A DNA stretch of 64,000 nt from Pseudomonas kairouanensis (GCF_004682055.1 NZ_QUZU01000004.1:156977-220976), one strand, 5' to 3'; counted from the stretch's first letter, positions 19,885-27,725 are shown. Notes: generated from the sequence alone by a model not told the origin. Program-made: numbers and translations.

Positions 19885-20514
19885 TCAGCGCTGCGTGGGA
19901 ATGCGGATATCGCCGTCGCGGCACTGGGTTTTCACACTGCGTGGGCAACCAGCGAAGGCCAGGTCCTTGGTCAGGCACACCCGCACTTCCGAGAGCACCT
20001 TGCCTCTGCAGATCACGGCCAACCCGTGGTTGCCCAGGCGCGGGTTGCTCTCGCGAAACAGCGCTTCGATCTCACGGGCCTGCAGGGACGGCGGCGTGTT
20101 GAACGGTTGCAGTCGCTGCGGAATGTTCACGACGCCCAGCGCCGCATCGGTTTTCTCCAGATAGGCCACGGGCTCAAGCCCGCTGCATGTGCCGTGTTTG
20201 GCCCATTCGTGCTTGAGCAGCGCGCGCGTAGGAAACAACGCAGCGCCCTTCTCCATCGCTTCGCGGTTCAATGGCACCTGCGGCGCGCAGGAAGCCGGCC
20301 ACCCTCCCCGTGCGTACTGCGGCCACAAGCCGTGCAGCACAAACCCATAGCCCTTGCCCGTGCACTGCTCGTTATCCGGGTGCGTGAGGCAAAAGGTCGG
20401 CGACCACGACAGCGACAGCACGTAAAAATCGAATTCCCCCGGCGTGCCTTGGCTGCGGGGGGCCGCCAGTGCACCGGTGGCCAGCACCAGCCACATCAGC
20501 ATCCAGTATTTCAT
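19885..20514 (-). CDS. Secreted ribonuclease T2 family protein
   Basis: Periplasmic or secreted RNase of the T2/Rh family (209 residues), which cuts single-stranded RNA through 2',3'-cyclic intermediates. An N-terminal signal peptide (MKYWMLMWLVLATGALAAP) is present. Both active-site boxes are intact: HGLWPQ (CAS I) and HEWAKHGTC (CAS II). FYVLSLSWSPTFC is the typical family start. Cysteines spread through the chain suggest disulphides and an extracytoplasmic location. It converges with the SDR gene with only 16 bp between stops. Confidence 0.93.
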   Translation of the reverse strand: MKYWMLMWLVLATGALAAPRSQGTPGEFDFYVLSLSWSPTFCLTHPDNEQCTGKGYGFVLHGLWPQYARGGWPASCAPQVPLNREAMEKGAALFPTRALLKHEWAKHGTCSGLEPVAYLEKTDAALGVVNIPQRLQPFNTPPSLQAREIEALFRESNPRLGNHGLAVICRGKVLSEVRVCLTKDLAFAGCPRSVKTQCRDGDIRIPTQR

Positions 20515-20550
20515 CCCTGTACTCCTTGAAAAGACAAAACCCTATCGCGC

Positions 20551-21531
20551 CTAGCTGGGATGATGGGGGTTACGTTGTAGCACCTTGTCGAGGATCCGAT
20601 CGGTCTTCAGCGCCTCGATGGCCAAGGAAGGATGCTCGGCCTCGCCACGGATATGTGCGTTCATGGCCAACACATGGTGCCATTGGATATGGGCGTGACA
20701 GGGGACTTCCAAGACCTCGCTGGTCTCACTTTCGAGGCGAATGGGCTGGTCTTCGAACACCGAAAACTGGATGCGCCCACGGCTGCCGATCAGTTCTACG
20801 GTGTCTTCACGGCGGTCGGCGACAAAGTTCCAGCAGCCCATGCCCAGCGCGCCGGACGTGAAGGTCCAGCACGCCGTTACCGCATCTTCGGCGGCATAAC
20901 GCCCGGCCTGGCGCGCCGTAAAACCCGCGACCTCGACGATATCACCGGCCAGGAACTGGAACAGGTCAAAGCCATGGCTGGCCAGGTCGGCAAAATAACC
21001 ACCACCGGCAATGGCCGGGTCGGTGCGCCAGTTGCCAGCGCTGGCGTCCTCAACAGCGGCGGGTTTGCACAGGTGCCAGGTCAGCTGGCGCAACTCGCCG
21101 ATGCGCCCGGCCTGCAGCCATTCGCGCACTTGTTGGAATCGCGGCAGTGAACGGCGGTAGTAGGAAACAAACAGGTGCAGCCCGGCACGCTCGAACGTGC
21201 GTTGCATCAGCGCGCTTTGCTCGGCATTCAGGGACATGGGCTTTTCGACACAGCAATGCTTGCCGGCTGCCGCCACCATCAGGCTGTATTCGAGGTGGCT
21301 GTCAGGCGGCGTGGCGATGTACACCGCGTCAACTTCGGGGTCGTCGATCAGCGCCTGGGCGTCGGTGTAGAAGCGCGCAATGCCATGGCGCGCTGCATAA
21401 TCGCGCACAGCCTCTTCGCGACGCCCCATCACGGCCACCAGCGCCGAACCTGGCGCTTTGTGGAAAGCGGGTCCACTCTTTAATTCAGTGACACTGCCAC
21501 AGCCAATCATGCCCCAACGTACGGTAGTCAT
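20551..21531 (-). CDS. Gfo/Idh/MocA family oxidoreductase
   Basis: NAD(P)-dependent sugar or cyclitol dehydrogenase-like protein, 326 residues. The Rossmann fold begins GMIGCGSVTE; the EKP motif (CVEKPMS) that carries the active-site Lys is at about 95. The GFO_IDH_MocA C-terminal domain follows (GGGYFADLASHGFDLFQFL). ATG 21531 has GAGGAG seven bases upstream; 25 further in-frame codons upstream are not supported. It is monocistronic and divergent from the Nudix gene. The substrate cannot be inferred; it is a different subgroup from the two inositol-locus members. Confidence 0.9.
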   Translation of the reverse strand: MTTVRWGMIGCGSVTELKSGPAFHKAPGSALVAVMGRREEAVRDYAARHGIARFYTDAQALIDDPEVDAVYIATPPDSHLEYSLMVAAAGKHCCVEKPMSLNAEQSALMQRTFERAGLHLFVSYYRRSLPRFQQVREWLQAGRIGELRQLTWHLCKPAAVEDASAGNWRTDPAIAGGGYFADLASHGFDLFQFLAGDIVEVAGFTARQAGRYAAEDAVTACWTFTSGALGMGCWNFVADRREDTVELIGSRGRIQFSVFEDQPIRLESETSEVLEVPCHAHIQWHHVLAMNAHIRGEAEHPSLAIEALKTDRILDKVLQRNPHHPS

Positions 21532-21658
21532 TGATTCTCCTCGTGCGTTTTCATCAAGCGGGCAGTATCCACATACCCATCGCCCTGTGCCACACCCCTT
21601 TAGCATGACAATTGCATTACACTTTTATGACATTCATCCAACTGCAGGGGCACAGACG

Positions 21659-22021
21659 ATGAAAACTCGGGCAACGGTCATTTGCGAACACGAGGGGCAT
21701 ATCCTCTTCGTGCGCAAGGCCAGATCAAAATGGGCGTTGCCGGGCGGCAAGGTCGAGCGCGACGAGCGCCCGGTAGGGGCTGCCGCGCGCGAGCTGGAAG
21801 AAGAAACCGGGTTGAACGTGGATGGCCTGCTCTACTTGCAAGAGCTCAAGGCCCGCGACACCCTGCACCATGTGTTCGAGGCCTCGGTGGTGAACATCGA
21901 CGAGGCGCGGCCGTGCAATGAAATCGTAGATTGCCAGTGGCAGCCCTATGGCGCCATGGATCAACTGGACACCACGGACGCCACCCGGCATATCGTCAAG
22001 TCTTTCCTACGGCGTTTGTAG
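21659..22021 (+). CDS. Nudix hydrolase
   Basis: A 120-residue pyrophosphohydrolase. The Nudix box is a perfect match to GX5EX7REUXEEXGU: GKVERDE, seven residues, then RELEEETGL. ATG 21659 (MKTRATVICEHEG) is chosen for GGGG eight bases upstream; an earlier in-frame ATG at 21605 would add 18 residues without homology to the fold. The substrate is unknown. Its 3' end overlaps the converging metal-sensor-like gene by 15 bp. Confidence 0.9.
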   Translation: MKTRATVICEHEGHILFVRKARSKWALPGGKVERDERPVGAAARELEEETGLNVDGLLYLQELKARDTLHHVFEASVVNIDEARPCNEIVDCQWQPYGAMDQLDTTDATRHIVKSFLRRL

Positions 22022-22471
22022 CGCGCGGGCTTGGCCCCTGAGGTACAACACCTCCACCAGGTTTTGTCGCTCATCCCGAGGCAAGGTGCTGGCGAACTGC
22101 GCCAGCGTCGTATCCACCAGCGCTCGCAACGCCGCATCGGCTTCCCTGGCCTTGGCCAATTCGCTGACCAAAACATCGCGGTCCAGGTTTGGCGCTTGCA
22201 GCTGCTTGATCACCCCCATGCGCGCTTCGCGGCCGGCCATGATCAGCGGTTGGCTGTCGGCGCGGTTATGCCGTAACAGTTGGCGCAGCTCCTTGCGCCG
22301 CTCCGGCGGCAACTTGAACATCGCTTGGCGCAGCCCATGTTGATTGACCACCGCTTGCGCCGGCTGGGCACTCGCCAACCAATGGTAAAGGCCACCGCCG
22401 ACCCCGCCGACCAGGAACACATTGAGCAAAACCGATACCAGCAACCAGGGTTTAAGGGATCTGACGGTCAT
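22007..22471 (-). CDS. Periplasmic heavy-metal-sensor-like protein (Metal_resist/CnrX-Spy type)
   Basis: A 154-residue membrane-anchored periplasmic protein: one N-terminal span (about 8-32), then a helical region (ERRKELRQLLRHNRADSQPL through LPRDERQNLVEVLYLRG) of the kind found in CnrX, ZraP and CpxP relatives. It overlaps the upstream anti-sigma-like gene by four bases (ATGA). As third gene of a sigma / membrane protein / periplasmic protein set, it probably senses an envelope signal such as a metal and tells the anti-sigma factor. The actual ligand is not known. Confidence 0.8.
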   Translation of the reverse strand: MTVRSLKPWLLVSVLLNVFLVGGVGGGLYHWLASAQPAQAVVNQHGLRQAMFKLPPERRKELRQLLRHNRADSQPLIMAGREARMGVIKQLQAPNLDRDVLVSELAKAREADAALRALVDTTLAQFASTLPRDERQNLVEVLYLRGQARALQTP

Positions 22472-22899
22472 TGCTCGGCTTCCTCGGTGTTGAGGCTGAA
22501 CACGACTTCCGCGTCGCCTTGATCAAAGACACTGGGCAGTACTTCGGATGAGAGCATCGGCAGCGGCACGCTCATGGATGCCACCAGCATGCCCGTGACA
22601 ATGCCTGCGACCCCCACGCCCACGACGCCTGCCGGTGAGAGCCAGCGCGCATAGCGCGACCAGAACGACAGTGGACGCGGCGCCGACTGGCGAATACGGC
22701 GCGCCAGCGCCGGATCGACAAAGGCCAGTTGATGACTGTCCAACTGGCCATCCAGCCAACGTGCCGCGCCCAACGCCTCATGGGCGATGGCGCTACCACT
22801 GTCCAGCAGTGCCTGGGCCGGTGCTTGCTCGGCCAGCGGCCAACGATGCAGCTCGGCGCCATAAGCATCGGCCAAGTGCGAAAAGCGTTCAGGTGTCAT
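22468..22899 (-). CDS. Single-span membrane protein, probable anti-sigma factor
   Basis: A 143-residue protein with a cytoplasmic N-terminal part (MTPERFSHLADAYGAELHRWP), one membrane segment at about 90-112 (SPAGVVGVGVAGIVTGMLVASM) and a short periplasmic tail. The gene overlaps the sigma factor by four bases and the next gene by four bases. Topology and position fit a CnrY-like anti-sigma factor that holds the ECF sigma at the membrane; there is no ZAS zinc motif. The assignment rests mainly on context. Confidence 0.7.
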   Translation of the reverse strand: MTPERFSHLADAYGAELHRWPLAEQAPAQALLDSGSAIAHEALGAARWLDGQLDSHQLAFVDPALARRIRQSAPRPLSFWSRYARWLSPAGVVGVGVAGIVTGMLVASMSVPLPMLSSEVLPSVFDQGDAEVVFSLNTEEAEQ

Positions 22900-23501
22900 G
22901 ATTTTCCCCTTCCTGGGCGGGCGAGCCCGGGTGTATCGGCAAGTTGGCTGCGCAACTGGCGTCGGGCCCGCGACAGCAGGCTCTCCAGTGCCTCGACGCT
23001 GATATTCATCAGGGCAGCGGCGTCGATGTTGGACAATTGCTGGTAGTACTGCAGCACAATGGCTTCGCGCTGGCGTTCGGGCAATGCCGCCAACGCTGCG
23101 GCCATGCGCGCACTGTTATCCAAGGCTTCCAGCTGTTGATCCGGTGATGGCGCGCTGTCAGCCAGTTCCAGCACCGCCTCCTCATTCAGTGGGTGCTCCT
23201 TGCGTCGGCGCAGACGGTCATGGCACAGGTTGAGCGCCACCCGGTGCAGCCAGGTATCAAAACGCGCCTCGCCACTGCGCCAGCGGGCCGCCTGGCGCCA
23301 AATGCGCAGGAAGCTTTCCTGGGCCACGTCCTTGGCCTCGTCGGGGTCTCCCAGAATCCGACTGGCGAGCGCCAGCAGGCGCGGCAGTTTGCGCGTCACC
23401 ATTTCGTTGACGGCGGCGGGCTCGTTGTTACCGATGCGTGCCAGCAGTTCAACGTCCGGATCAGTGTTTTTCAATCGGGCAATTCTCGCTCCGGGGGCCA
23501 A
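22896..23501 (-). CDS. ECF-type RNA polymerase sigma factor
   Basis: Group IV sigma factor. Region 2 has LASRILGDPDEAKDVAQESFLRIWRQ and the DNA-melting stretch FDTWLHRVALNLCHDRLRRR; region 4 has LPERQREAIVLQYYQQLSNIDAAALMNISVEALESLLSRARRQL. Both candidate starts are TTG: 23501 (201 residues) and 23474 (192 residues, starting at KNTDPDVELLARIG, where relatives begin). Neither has a strong ribosome site, so the start is uncertain. It is the first of three overlapping genes and only 10 bp downstream of the WXXGXW-repeat gene. Confidence 0.9.
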   Translation of the reverse strand: MAPGARIARLKNTDPDVELLARIGNNEPAAVNEMVTRKLPRLLALASRILGDPDEAKDVAQESFLRIWRQAARWRSGEARFDTWLHRVALNLCHDRLRRRKEHPLNEEAVLELADSAPSPDQQLEALDNSARMAAALAALPERQREAIVLQYYQQLSNIDAAALMNISVEALESLLSRARRQLRSQLADTPGLARPGRGKS

Positions 23502-23511
23502 GGCTCAGGTG

Positions 23512-23823
23512 TCAGCGAACCCAACGCCCTTCACGCCAGTACCAATTCGGGCCGCGCGATTCCCAATGCCCCGGCTCCCAGCGCGCATTGCGTATCACCG
23601 GCTGCCAGTGGCCTGGCACCCAGGTGTAGGCACCGTGGTGCCACTGCCAATGGCCACGGTCCCAGGCATAACCGGGGCGTTGCGCGGGAATGATCTCGAC
23701 ACGCTCAGCAGGTGGCGCCTGGCGAATAATGACTTCGGTCTGGGCAACGCTCGGGGTACTCACAAACGCGGTCAACACCAGCGGTACAAGCAAGGCACAG
23801 CGCAATTTGGCCAGGGACTTCAT
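23512..23823 (-). CDS. Secreted YXWGXW/WXXGHW-repeat protein
   Basis: Small exported protein (103 residues) with a signal peptide (MKSLAKLRCALLVPLVLTAFVSTPSVAQ). The mature part carries repeated WXXGHW-type motifs: WDRGHW, WVPGHW, WEPGHW and WREGRW, the pattern of the YXWGXW-repeat family whose function is unknown. ATG 23823 has GGAG six bases upstream. It is on the same strand as, and 10 bp upstream of, the ECF sigma gene, so it may be co-expressed with or controlled by that sigma factor. Confidence 0.85.
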   Translation of the reverse strand: MKSLAKLRCALLVPLVLTAFVSTPSVAQTEVIIRQAPPAERVEIIPAQRPGYAWDRGHWQWHHGAYTWVPGHWQPVIRNARWEPGHWESRGPNWYWREGRWVR

Positions 23824-24046
23824 GGCAACTCCTTCATGCAATGGGCAAAAGTGCCGGTTGCTGATGGGTTGAACGGCGGGTGCCAAAAAATCCGTCGCTG
23901 GGTGCACGAAATTTTTCAGGCTGGGGTCGCGGGCAGTATTGCCCAAGGGGTGGCGGCGCTTGATGAAATATTTGAAAGGCGTGCGACGGATTCAGGCAGG
24001 CCGCTGCGTTAAAGGATCAACGCCGCTCACCCCAAGAGGAAACACC

Positions 24047-24187
24047 ATGTATCGCCGACTTTCCATGCTGGTTGCCGCACTGCTGATCGTCAGCCTCAGT
24101 GGCTGCATTATCCTGCCGGAACACCGTCATTGCTGCTGGCGCTACTACGGTGCGGCGGACGCACCCACCCAGTTGGCCAACAGCTAG
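24047..24187 (+). CDS. Small lipoprotein (46 residues)
   Basis: MYRRLSMLVAALLIVSLSGC is a full lipoprotein signal with lipobox LSGC (Cys20), leaving a mature peptide of about 27 residues rich in His, Cys and Trp (PEHRHCCWRYY). AAGAGGAA lies in front of the ATG, a good ribosome site. Its stop overlaps the DUF1652 stop on the other strand by four bases. No function is known; the HRHCC cluster could bind metal, which is inference only. Confidence 0.65.
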   Translation: MYRRLSMLVAALLIVSLSGCIILPEHRHCCWRYYGAADAPTQLANS

Positions 24188-24432
24188 CCTACCGCCGCAA
24201 ACCCACGGCGCCCGGCCTTGATCTCGGTGCGCAGTTCGCCGATCAGGTTTGAGATGGAACGGATGCTGTCCAAACCTTCGGGGGACACACAAGTCAGCAG
24301 CAGGTCGACACGCCCGGACTCTGGCTCAAAGATGCTGATGCGCAGCGAGCCATCGCTGTTCTGTGTGCAGTCGCAGGCCAGCGGCAGAAAACCCGACGCC
24401 ATGATGCGATTGAATTCGACGATTGAAATCAT
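24184..24432 (-). CDS. DUF1652 domain protein
   Basis: An 82-residue protein of the Pseudomonas-specific DUF1652 family, recognised by the pattern ISIVEFNRIMASGFLPLACDC...LRISIFEP and the C-terminal helix SIRSISNLIGELRTEI. ATG 24432 gives the usual length; 24 in-frame codons upstream lack a ribosome site. Single gene with unknown role. Confidence 0.8.
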   Translation of the reverse strand: MISIVEFNRIMASGFLPLACDCTQNSDGSLRISIFEPESGRVDLLLTCVSPEGLDSIRSISNLIGELRTEIKAGRRGFAAVG

Positions 24433-24678
24433 GTGACGCACCCTTCCCCGGGCCCCACCCAGTCGTTGTGATGCAAGCAGCGTAGATGAGGTTTTGCACG
24501 CCATCTAGCCCAGCATGCAAAAGTGTTATCTACGCCTCATTTGGCCCCGAAACCGCCGAAACACTGGCGCCAGAAAAGCTTTTAAGCGACCTCTCGTCTG
24601 CCGGCCGGGGCAACACTTGACTCCCGTCGCCGATCACAAGAGGCTCTTGGCTTTTGCCCACACTCCCGAGCATCGTCC

Positions 24679-25617
24679 ATGAGCATCGCCCCCCCTAGCC
24701 AACCCGACAGCGACGTGTACAAGACCCTTCTGGAATCGACCAAGGCCATCCCCTGGCGCATCGATTGGCAATCGATGACGTTCAGCTATATCGGTCCGCA
24801 AATCGAGGCACTGCTGGGCTGGACGCCGCAAAGCTGGGTGAGTGTGGACGACTGGGTCGAACGCATGCACCCGGATGACCGCGAATACGTGGTGAATTTC
24901 TGCGTGTCCCAATCCCGGGCCGGCGTTGATCACGAGGCGGACTACCGGGCGCTGACGGTGAATGGCGACTACGTGTGGATCCGCGACGTGGTGCATGTGG
25001 TGCGCAAGGACGGTGAGGTCGAGGCGCTGATCGGCTTTATGTTCGATATCAGCGAGCGCAAGAAGACCGAAGAGCACCTGGTGCGCCTGCAAAAACAGTT
25101 GGAGGAATACTCCTATCAGGACGGCCTCACCGGCATCGCCAACCGCCGCATGTTCGACACCGTGCTGGAACGGGAATGGGCCAGCGCCCAGCGCAGCCAA
25201 TTGCCGCTGTCGTTGATTATCCTGGATATCGACTTTTTCAAGCAGTACAACGACCACTACGGCCATATCAAGGGCGATGAATGCCTGCGCCTGGTCGCAC
25301 ACACCCTGTCCAAGGCTGCCAATCGACCGCGGGATTTCATTGCGCGCATCGGCGGCGAAGAATTTGTATGGCTGTTACCGGAAACCGACGCGGCTTCGGC
25401 CAGGCAAGTGGCGCAGCGCTGTCTGCACCTGGTGCGCCAACAGCAGATCGAGCACAGCTTTTCGACGGTATCGAACCTGTTGACCCTGAGCCTGGGGGTG
25501 GGCACCCGCATCGTCACGCTGGACAGCCCGATGCTCGGTTTTGTCGAAGAGGTCGACAAGTTGCTGTACCAGGCCAAACGCAATGGCCGCATGCGCGCGG
25601 CATATGCCGAAGACTAA
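24679..25617 (+). CDS. PAS-GGDEF diguanylate cyclase
   Basis: Cytosolic c-di-GMP synthase, 312 residues. The PAS domain spans about 15-130 (FSYIGPQIEALLGWTPQSW; PAC motif GFMFDISERKK). The GGDEF domain spans about 148-305 with an intact active site GGEEF at 225-229, LDIDFFKQYNDHYGH for GTP/Mg binding, and an RxxD inhibitory I-site at 216-219 five residues before it. No EAL domain is present. The enzyme is therefore likely active and product-inhibited. It is monocistronic; the PAS ligand is unknown. Confidence 0.95.
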   Translation: MSIAPPSQPDSDVYKTLLESTKAIPWRIDWQSMTFSYIGPQIEALLGWTPQSWVSVDDWVERMHPDDREYVVNFCVSQSRAGVDHEADYRALTVNGDYVWIRDVVHVVRKDGEVEALIGFMFDISERKKTEEHLVRLQKQLEEYSYQDGLTGIANRRMFDTVLEREWASAQRSQLPLSLIILDIDFFKQYNDHYGHIKGDECLRLVAHTLSKAANRPRDFIARIGGEEFVWLLPETDAASARQVAQRCLHLVRQQQIEHSFSTVSNLLTLSLGVGTRIVTLDSPMLGFVEEVDKLLYQAKRNGRMRAAYAED

Positions 25618-25644
25618 CTTTGCCGATGAGATCAAATCGCGGGC

Positions 25645-25712
25645 AAAAAAAATCCCAAGTAGCTGATGGAAACTTGGGATTTAAAAATGCATAAACCGTG
25701 GGAGGTGAACGC
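25645..25712 (-). ncRNA. Candidate short small RNA with own promoter and terminator
   Basis: On the minus strand a sigma70-like promoter (TTGTGA at 25742-25747, 17-bp spacer, TATGAT at 25719-25724) is followed, after about 67 nt, by a perfect 11-bp hairpin with eight Ts. No ORF fits between. The predicted transcript has an unpaired 5' part containing a CACCTCCCAC anti-Shine-Dalgarno-like stretch. I do not recognise a named sRNA; the transcript is inferred, not shown. Confidence 0.4.
25650..25682 (-). terminator. Intrinsic terminator between diguanylate cyclase and candidate sRNA
   Basis: Arms AAATCCCAAGT (25650-25660) and ACTTGGGATTT (25672-25682) pair perfectly over 11 bp with an 11-nt loop. 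On the minus strand the hairpin runs into eight Ts; on the plus strand only three follow, so it works mainly for leftward transcripts but may help end the diguanylate cyclase mRNA. Confidence 0.75.
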
Positions 25713-25718
25713 CCGCGC

Positions 25719-25747
25719 ATCATAGCGATTGTGAAAAGCTGTCACAA
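25719..25747 (-). promoter_or_regulatory. Sigma70-like promoter overlapped by an inverted repeat
   Basis: Minus strand: -35 TTGTGA, 17-bp spacer, -10 TATGAT. The inverted repeat TTGTGA-N7-TCACAA (25729-25747) covers the -35 box and resembles a CRP/Vfr half-site pair, but with seven instead of six spacer bases. It would drive the candidate small RNA. Confidence 0.4.
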
Positions 25748-25959
25748 GACTATTTGATTCCTTTCGTCGGATTAAAACATGCGTAAGTCATTCAATAACC
25801 ACATATTTTTTAAGGTTCTGAATATATAAGTGCCACCTTTTGGTGCAACTAGCACCTTATATAACCACTTATAATAAAAGGTTATTGAGGCGTGAAGCTG
25901 TACTCTTTGTCATGTCAGAACTTGGTGCTGATGTGGGCCCCACATTTGCTATCGGCCTA
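25748..25959. other. AT-rich gene-free island with nested inverted repeats
   Basis: About 210 bp without a credible gene, far more AT-rich than its surroundings. CAATAACC (25793-25800) is inverted at 25880-25887 (GGTTATTG). GGTGC/GCACC pairs occur inside, and ATGTGGG-C-CCCACAT (25931-25945) is a 15-bp palindrome. It separates the candidate sRNA promoter from the AraC gene end. A 118-codon plus-strand reading here overlaps the AraC gene antisense and is not believed. Confidence 0.5.
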
Positions 25960-26865
25960 TCACGACTCCCCCCGCTGCTGTCGACGAAACTGCCCCGGCG
26001 CCATACCGTGGGCCTTGCGGAAACACCGGGAGAAATACGCCTCATCGGTAAACCCACAACGGTGGGCAATCGCACCAATCATCTGCGCACTGTTGAGCAA
26101 CAAGGTGCGCGCCAGTTGCATGCGGCGGTCGAGCACCAGTTGGGAGAACGGTTTGCCGGTTTCCTTGCGCAGCAAGTGCGTCAGGTAATTGGGTGAAAGA
26201 AACGCGGCGGCGGCGGCATCCGTAAGGTTCAGGCTCGGCTCGTGCAGGTACTCGCGGATGTATCCCTGCACACGCGCCAGGGCATCCTTGCGCCCGCGTC
26301 GGGTCGCGTTGTTGGCGGCAAAGGCCTGCAACGGCTCCGCGTATTGCTCGCAGACCAGGCCGATCAATTGAAACAGGTAGCCTTTAAGGCGTTCGCGGGC
26401 GCCGAAGGTGCGGTGGGCGTCGAGCTCGCGCATGTGAGCCAGCCAAGTGAGCACGGCTTCGAACGCGGCATCGTCGAGGATAAAGTCCAGCTGCTCCTGA
26501 AAGCGAAACGGCGACAACTCCGGCGCCTGGTCGATGGGGATGTCTTCCAGGTCCAGCGGATCACAGGTCAGTTGTGGCAAGAAAAATCCCTGGCTGAAGT
26601 TGATCAGCATGAACTCCCCTTCCTCGGGATGGGGAATCACATGCAGCCGGTGCGGCAGGATAAACGCCAGGGCCTTGCGCGGAAACGGCCGCACCGCGCC
26701 ACCGATGTGCTGCACGGTGTCGCCGCCCAGGTTGATCTGGATCTGGAAATACTCATGGCGATGGGGGCTGGTCAGCGCTGCCCGCCCGCGTTTGTCGCGG
26801 ATGTAGAAGTCGGGGCGATCACTGCGCTGTTCCATGCCGTAGGTGGTGACGCGGGTGCCTGGCAT
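25960..26865 (-). CDS. AraC family transcriptional regulator
   Basis: A 301-residue regulator. The N-terminal cupin-like sensor has SPHRHEYFQIQINLGG at about 33-48. The C-terminal AraC double HTH (about 195-295) has LTDAAAAAFLSPNYLTHLLRKETG and IGAIAHRCGFTDEAYFSRCFRKAHG. It starts 36 bp downstream of the FAH-family gene on the same strand, so the pair is probably one transcript and the regulator may respond to the substrate of that enzyme. Confidence 0.92.
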   Translation of the reverse strand: MPGTRVTTYGMEQRSDRPDFYIRDKRGRAALTSPHRHEYFQIQINLGGDTVQHIGGAVRPFPRKALAFILPHRLHVIPHPEEGEFMLINFSQGFFLPQLTCDPLDLEDIPIDQAPELSPFRFQEQLDFILDDAAFEAVLTWLAHMRELDAHRTFGARERLKGYLFQLIGLVCEQYAEPLQAFAANNATRRGRKDALARVQGYIREYLHEPSLNLTDAAAAAFLSPNYLTHLLRKETGKPFSQLVLDRRMQLARTLLLNSAQMIGAIAHRCGFTDEAYFSRCFRKAHGMAPGQFRRQQRGES

Positions 26866-26901
26866 AACGGTCTCTCGGGTGGCCTGGGCACCACTTTAGC
26901 C

Positions 26902-27597
26902 TCAAGCCTGGCCGAGGGTGAAACGCAACTGGCCAATGCCGTCGATGCCAGCGCTAACCACATCACCTGGCTGCAACGAACCGACGCCTGCAGGCGTGCC
27001 AGTGAAGATCAGGTCGCCGGCCTTGAGGGCAACCGACTTGGAGGCGTGGCTGATCACTTCGCTGACCGACCAGATCTGGTCTGCCAGGTCGCCCACCTGG
27101 CGCGGTTCACCATTCACCTTGAGCCAGATCTTGCCGCTGGATGGATGCCCGATTGCGCTCACCGGTTGCAGCGCGGTGCTGGGCGCCGACTCGTCAAAGG
27201 CCTTGGACCATTCCCACGGGCGCGAAAGCTTTTTAGCCTGGGCTTGCAGGTCGCGACGGGTAAGGTCGATGCCCACGCCATAACCCCAAACGTGGGACAA
27301 CGCTTCTTCAGGGTGGATATCCACGCCGCCCTTGCCGATGGCCACCACCAGCTCAATTTCATGGTGCAGGTCCTGGGTCAACGGCGGGTAGGCAATCACC
27401 CCTTCAGCCGGCACCACCGCGTCCGCCGGTTTCATAAAGAAAAACGGCGGCTCCCGTTCCGGGTCGTGCCCCATTTCCCGGGCATGCTCACTGTAGTTGC
27501 GGCCCACGCAGAACACGCGCCGCAGCGGGAAGCGCGCCTCGCTGCCCTGTACGGCAAGGGTGGGGGTTTGCGCGGGGGTGAATACGTACTCAGTCAT
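26902..27597 (-). CDS. Fumarylacetoacetate hydrolase family protein
   Basis: A 231-residue one-domain FAH enzyme, like fumarylpyruvate hydrolase or oxaloacetate decarboxylase-type members. VFCVGRNYSEHAREMG is the family start; PPFFFMKPADAVV and LHHEIELVVAIGKGG carry substrate and metal residues; GDLIFTGTPAGVG is the C-terminal signature. ATG 27597 has AGAGG seven bases upstream. Upstream in-frame codons are not supported. Exact substrate is unknown; a beta-diketo acid from aromatic breakdown is usual for the family. Confidence 0.92.
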   Translation of the reverse strand: MTEYVFTPAQTPTLAVQGSEARFPLRRVFCVGRNYSEHAREMGHDPEREPPFFFMKPADAVVPAEGVIAYPPLTQDLHHEIELVVAIGKGGVDIHPEEALSHVWGYGVGIDLTRRDLQAQAKKLSRPWEWSKAFDESAPSTALQPVSAIGHPSSGKIWLKVNGEPRQVGDLADQIWSVSEVISHASKSVALKAGDLIFTGTPAGVGSLQPGDVVSAGIDGIGQLRFTLGQA

Positions 27598-27725
27598 GGC
27601 CTGTACCTCTTCGTTAACCGGGCGCCCAGTATGGCCAGCGACGCCAGGCCGAAGTTGGACAGGCTTACGCAGATTTTGCACTGATCGGTGCTTGCGGCTG
27701 TGTATCCGGCCCCCAAGACAAGCCG

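Noticed and set aside
25729..25747. TTGTGA-N7-TCACAA as a standard CRP/Vfr site
   Set aside because: The half-sites fit but the spacer has seven instead of six bases, so I list it only as an inverted repeat.
25840..26196. 118-codon plus-strand frame at the end of the AraC gene
   Set aside because: Antisense to the AraC DNA-binding region; no start signal and no family.
26242..27684. 480-codon plus-strand frame across the AraC and FAH-family genes
   Set aside because: Antisense to two clearly recognised genes, with composition typical of reversed GC-rich coding sequence.
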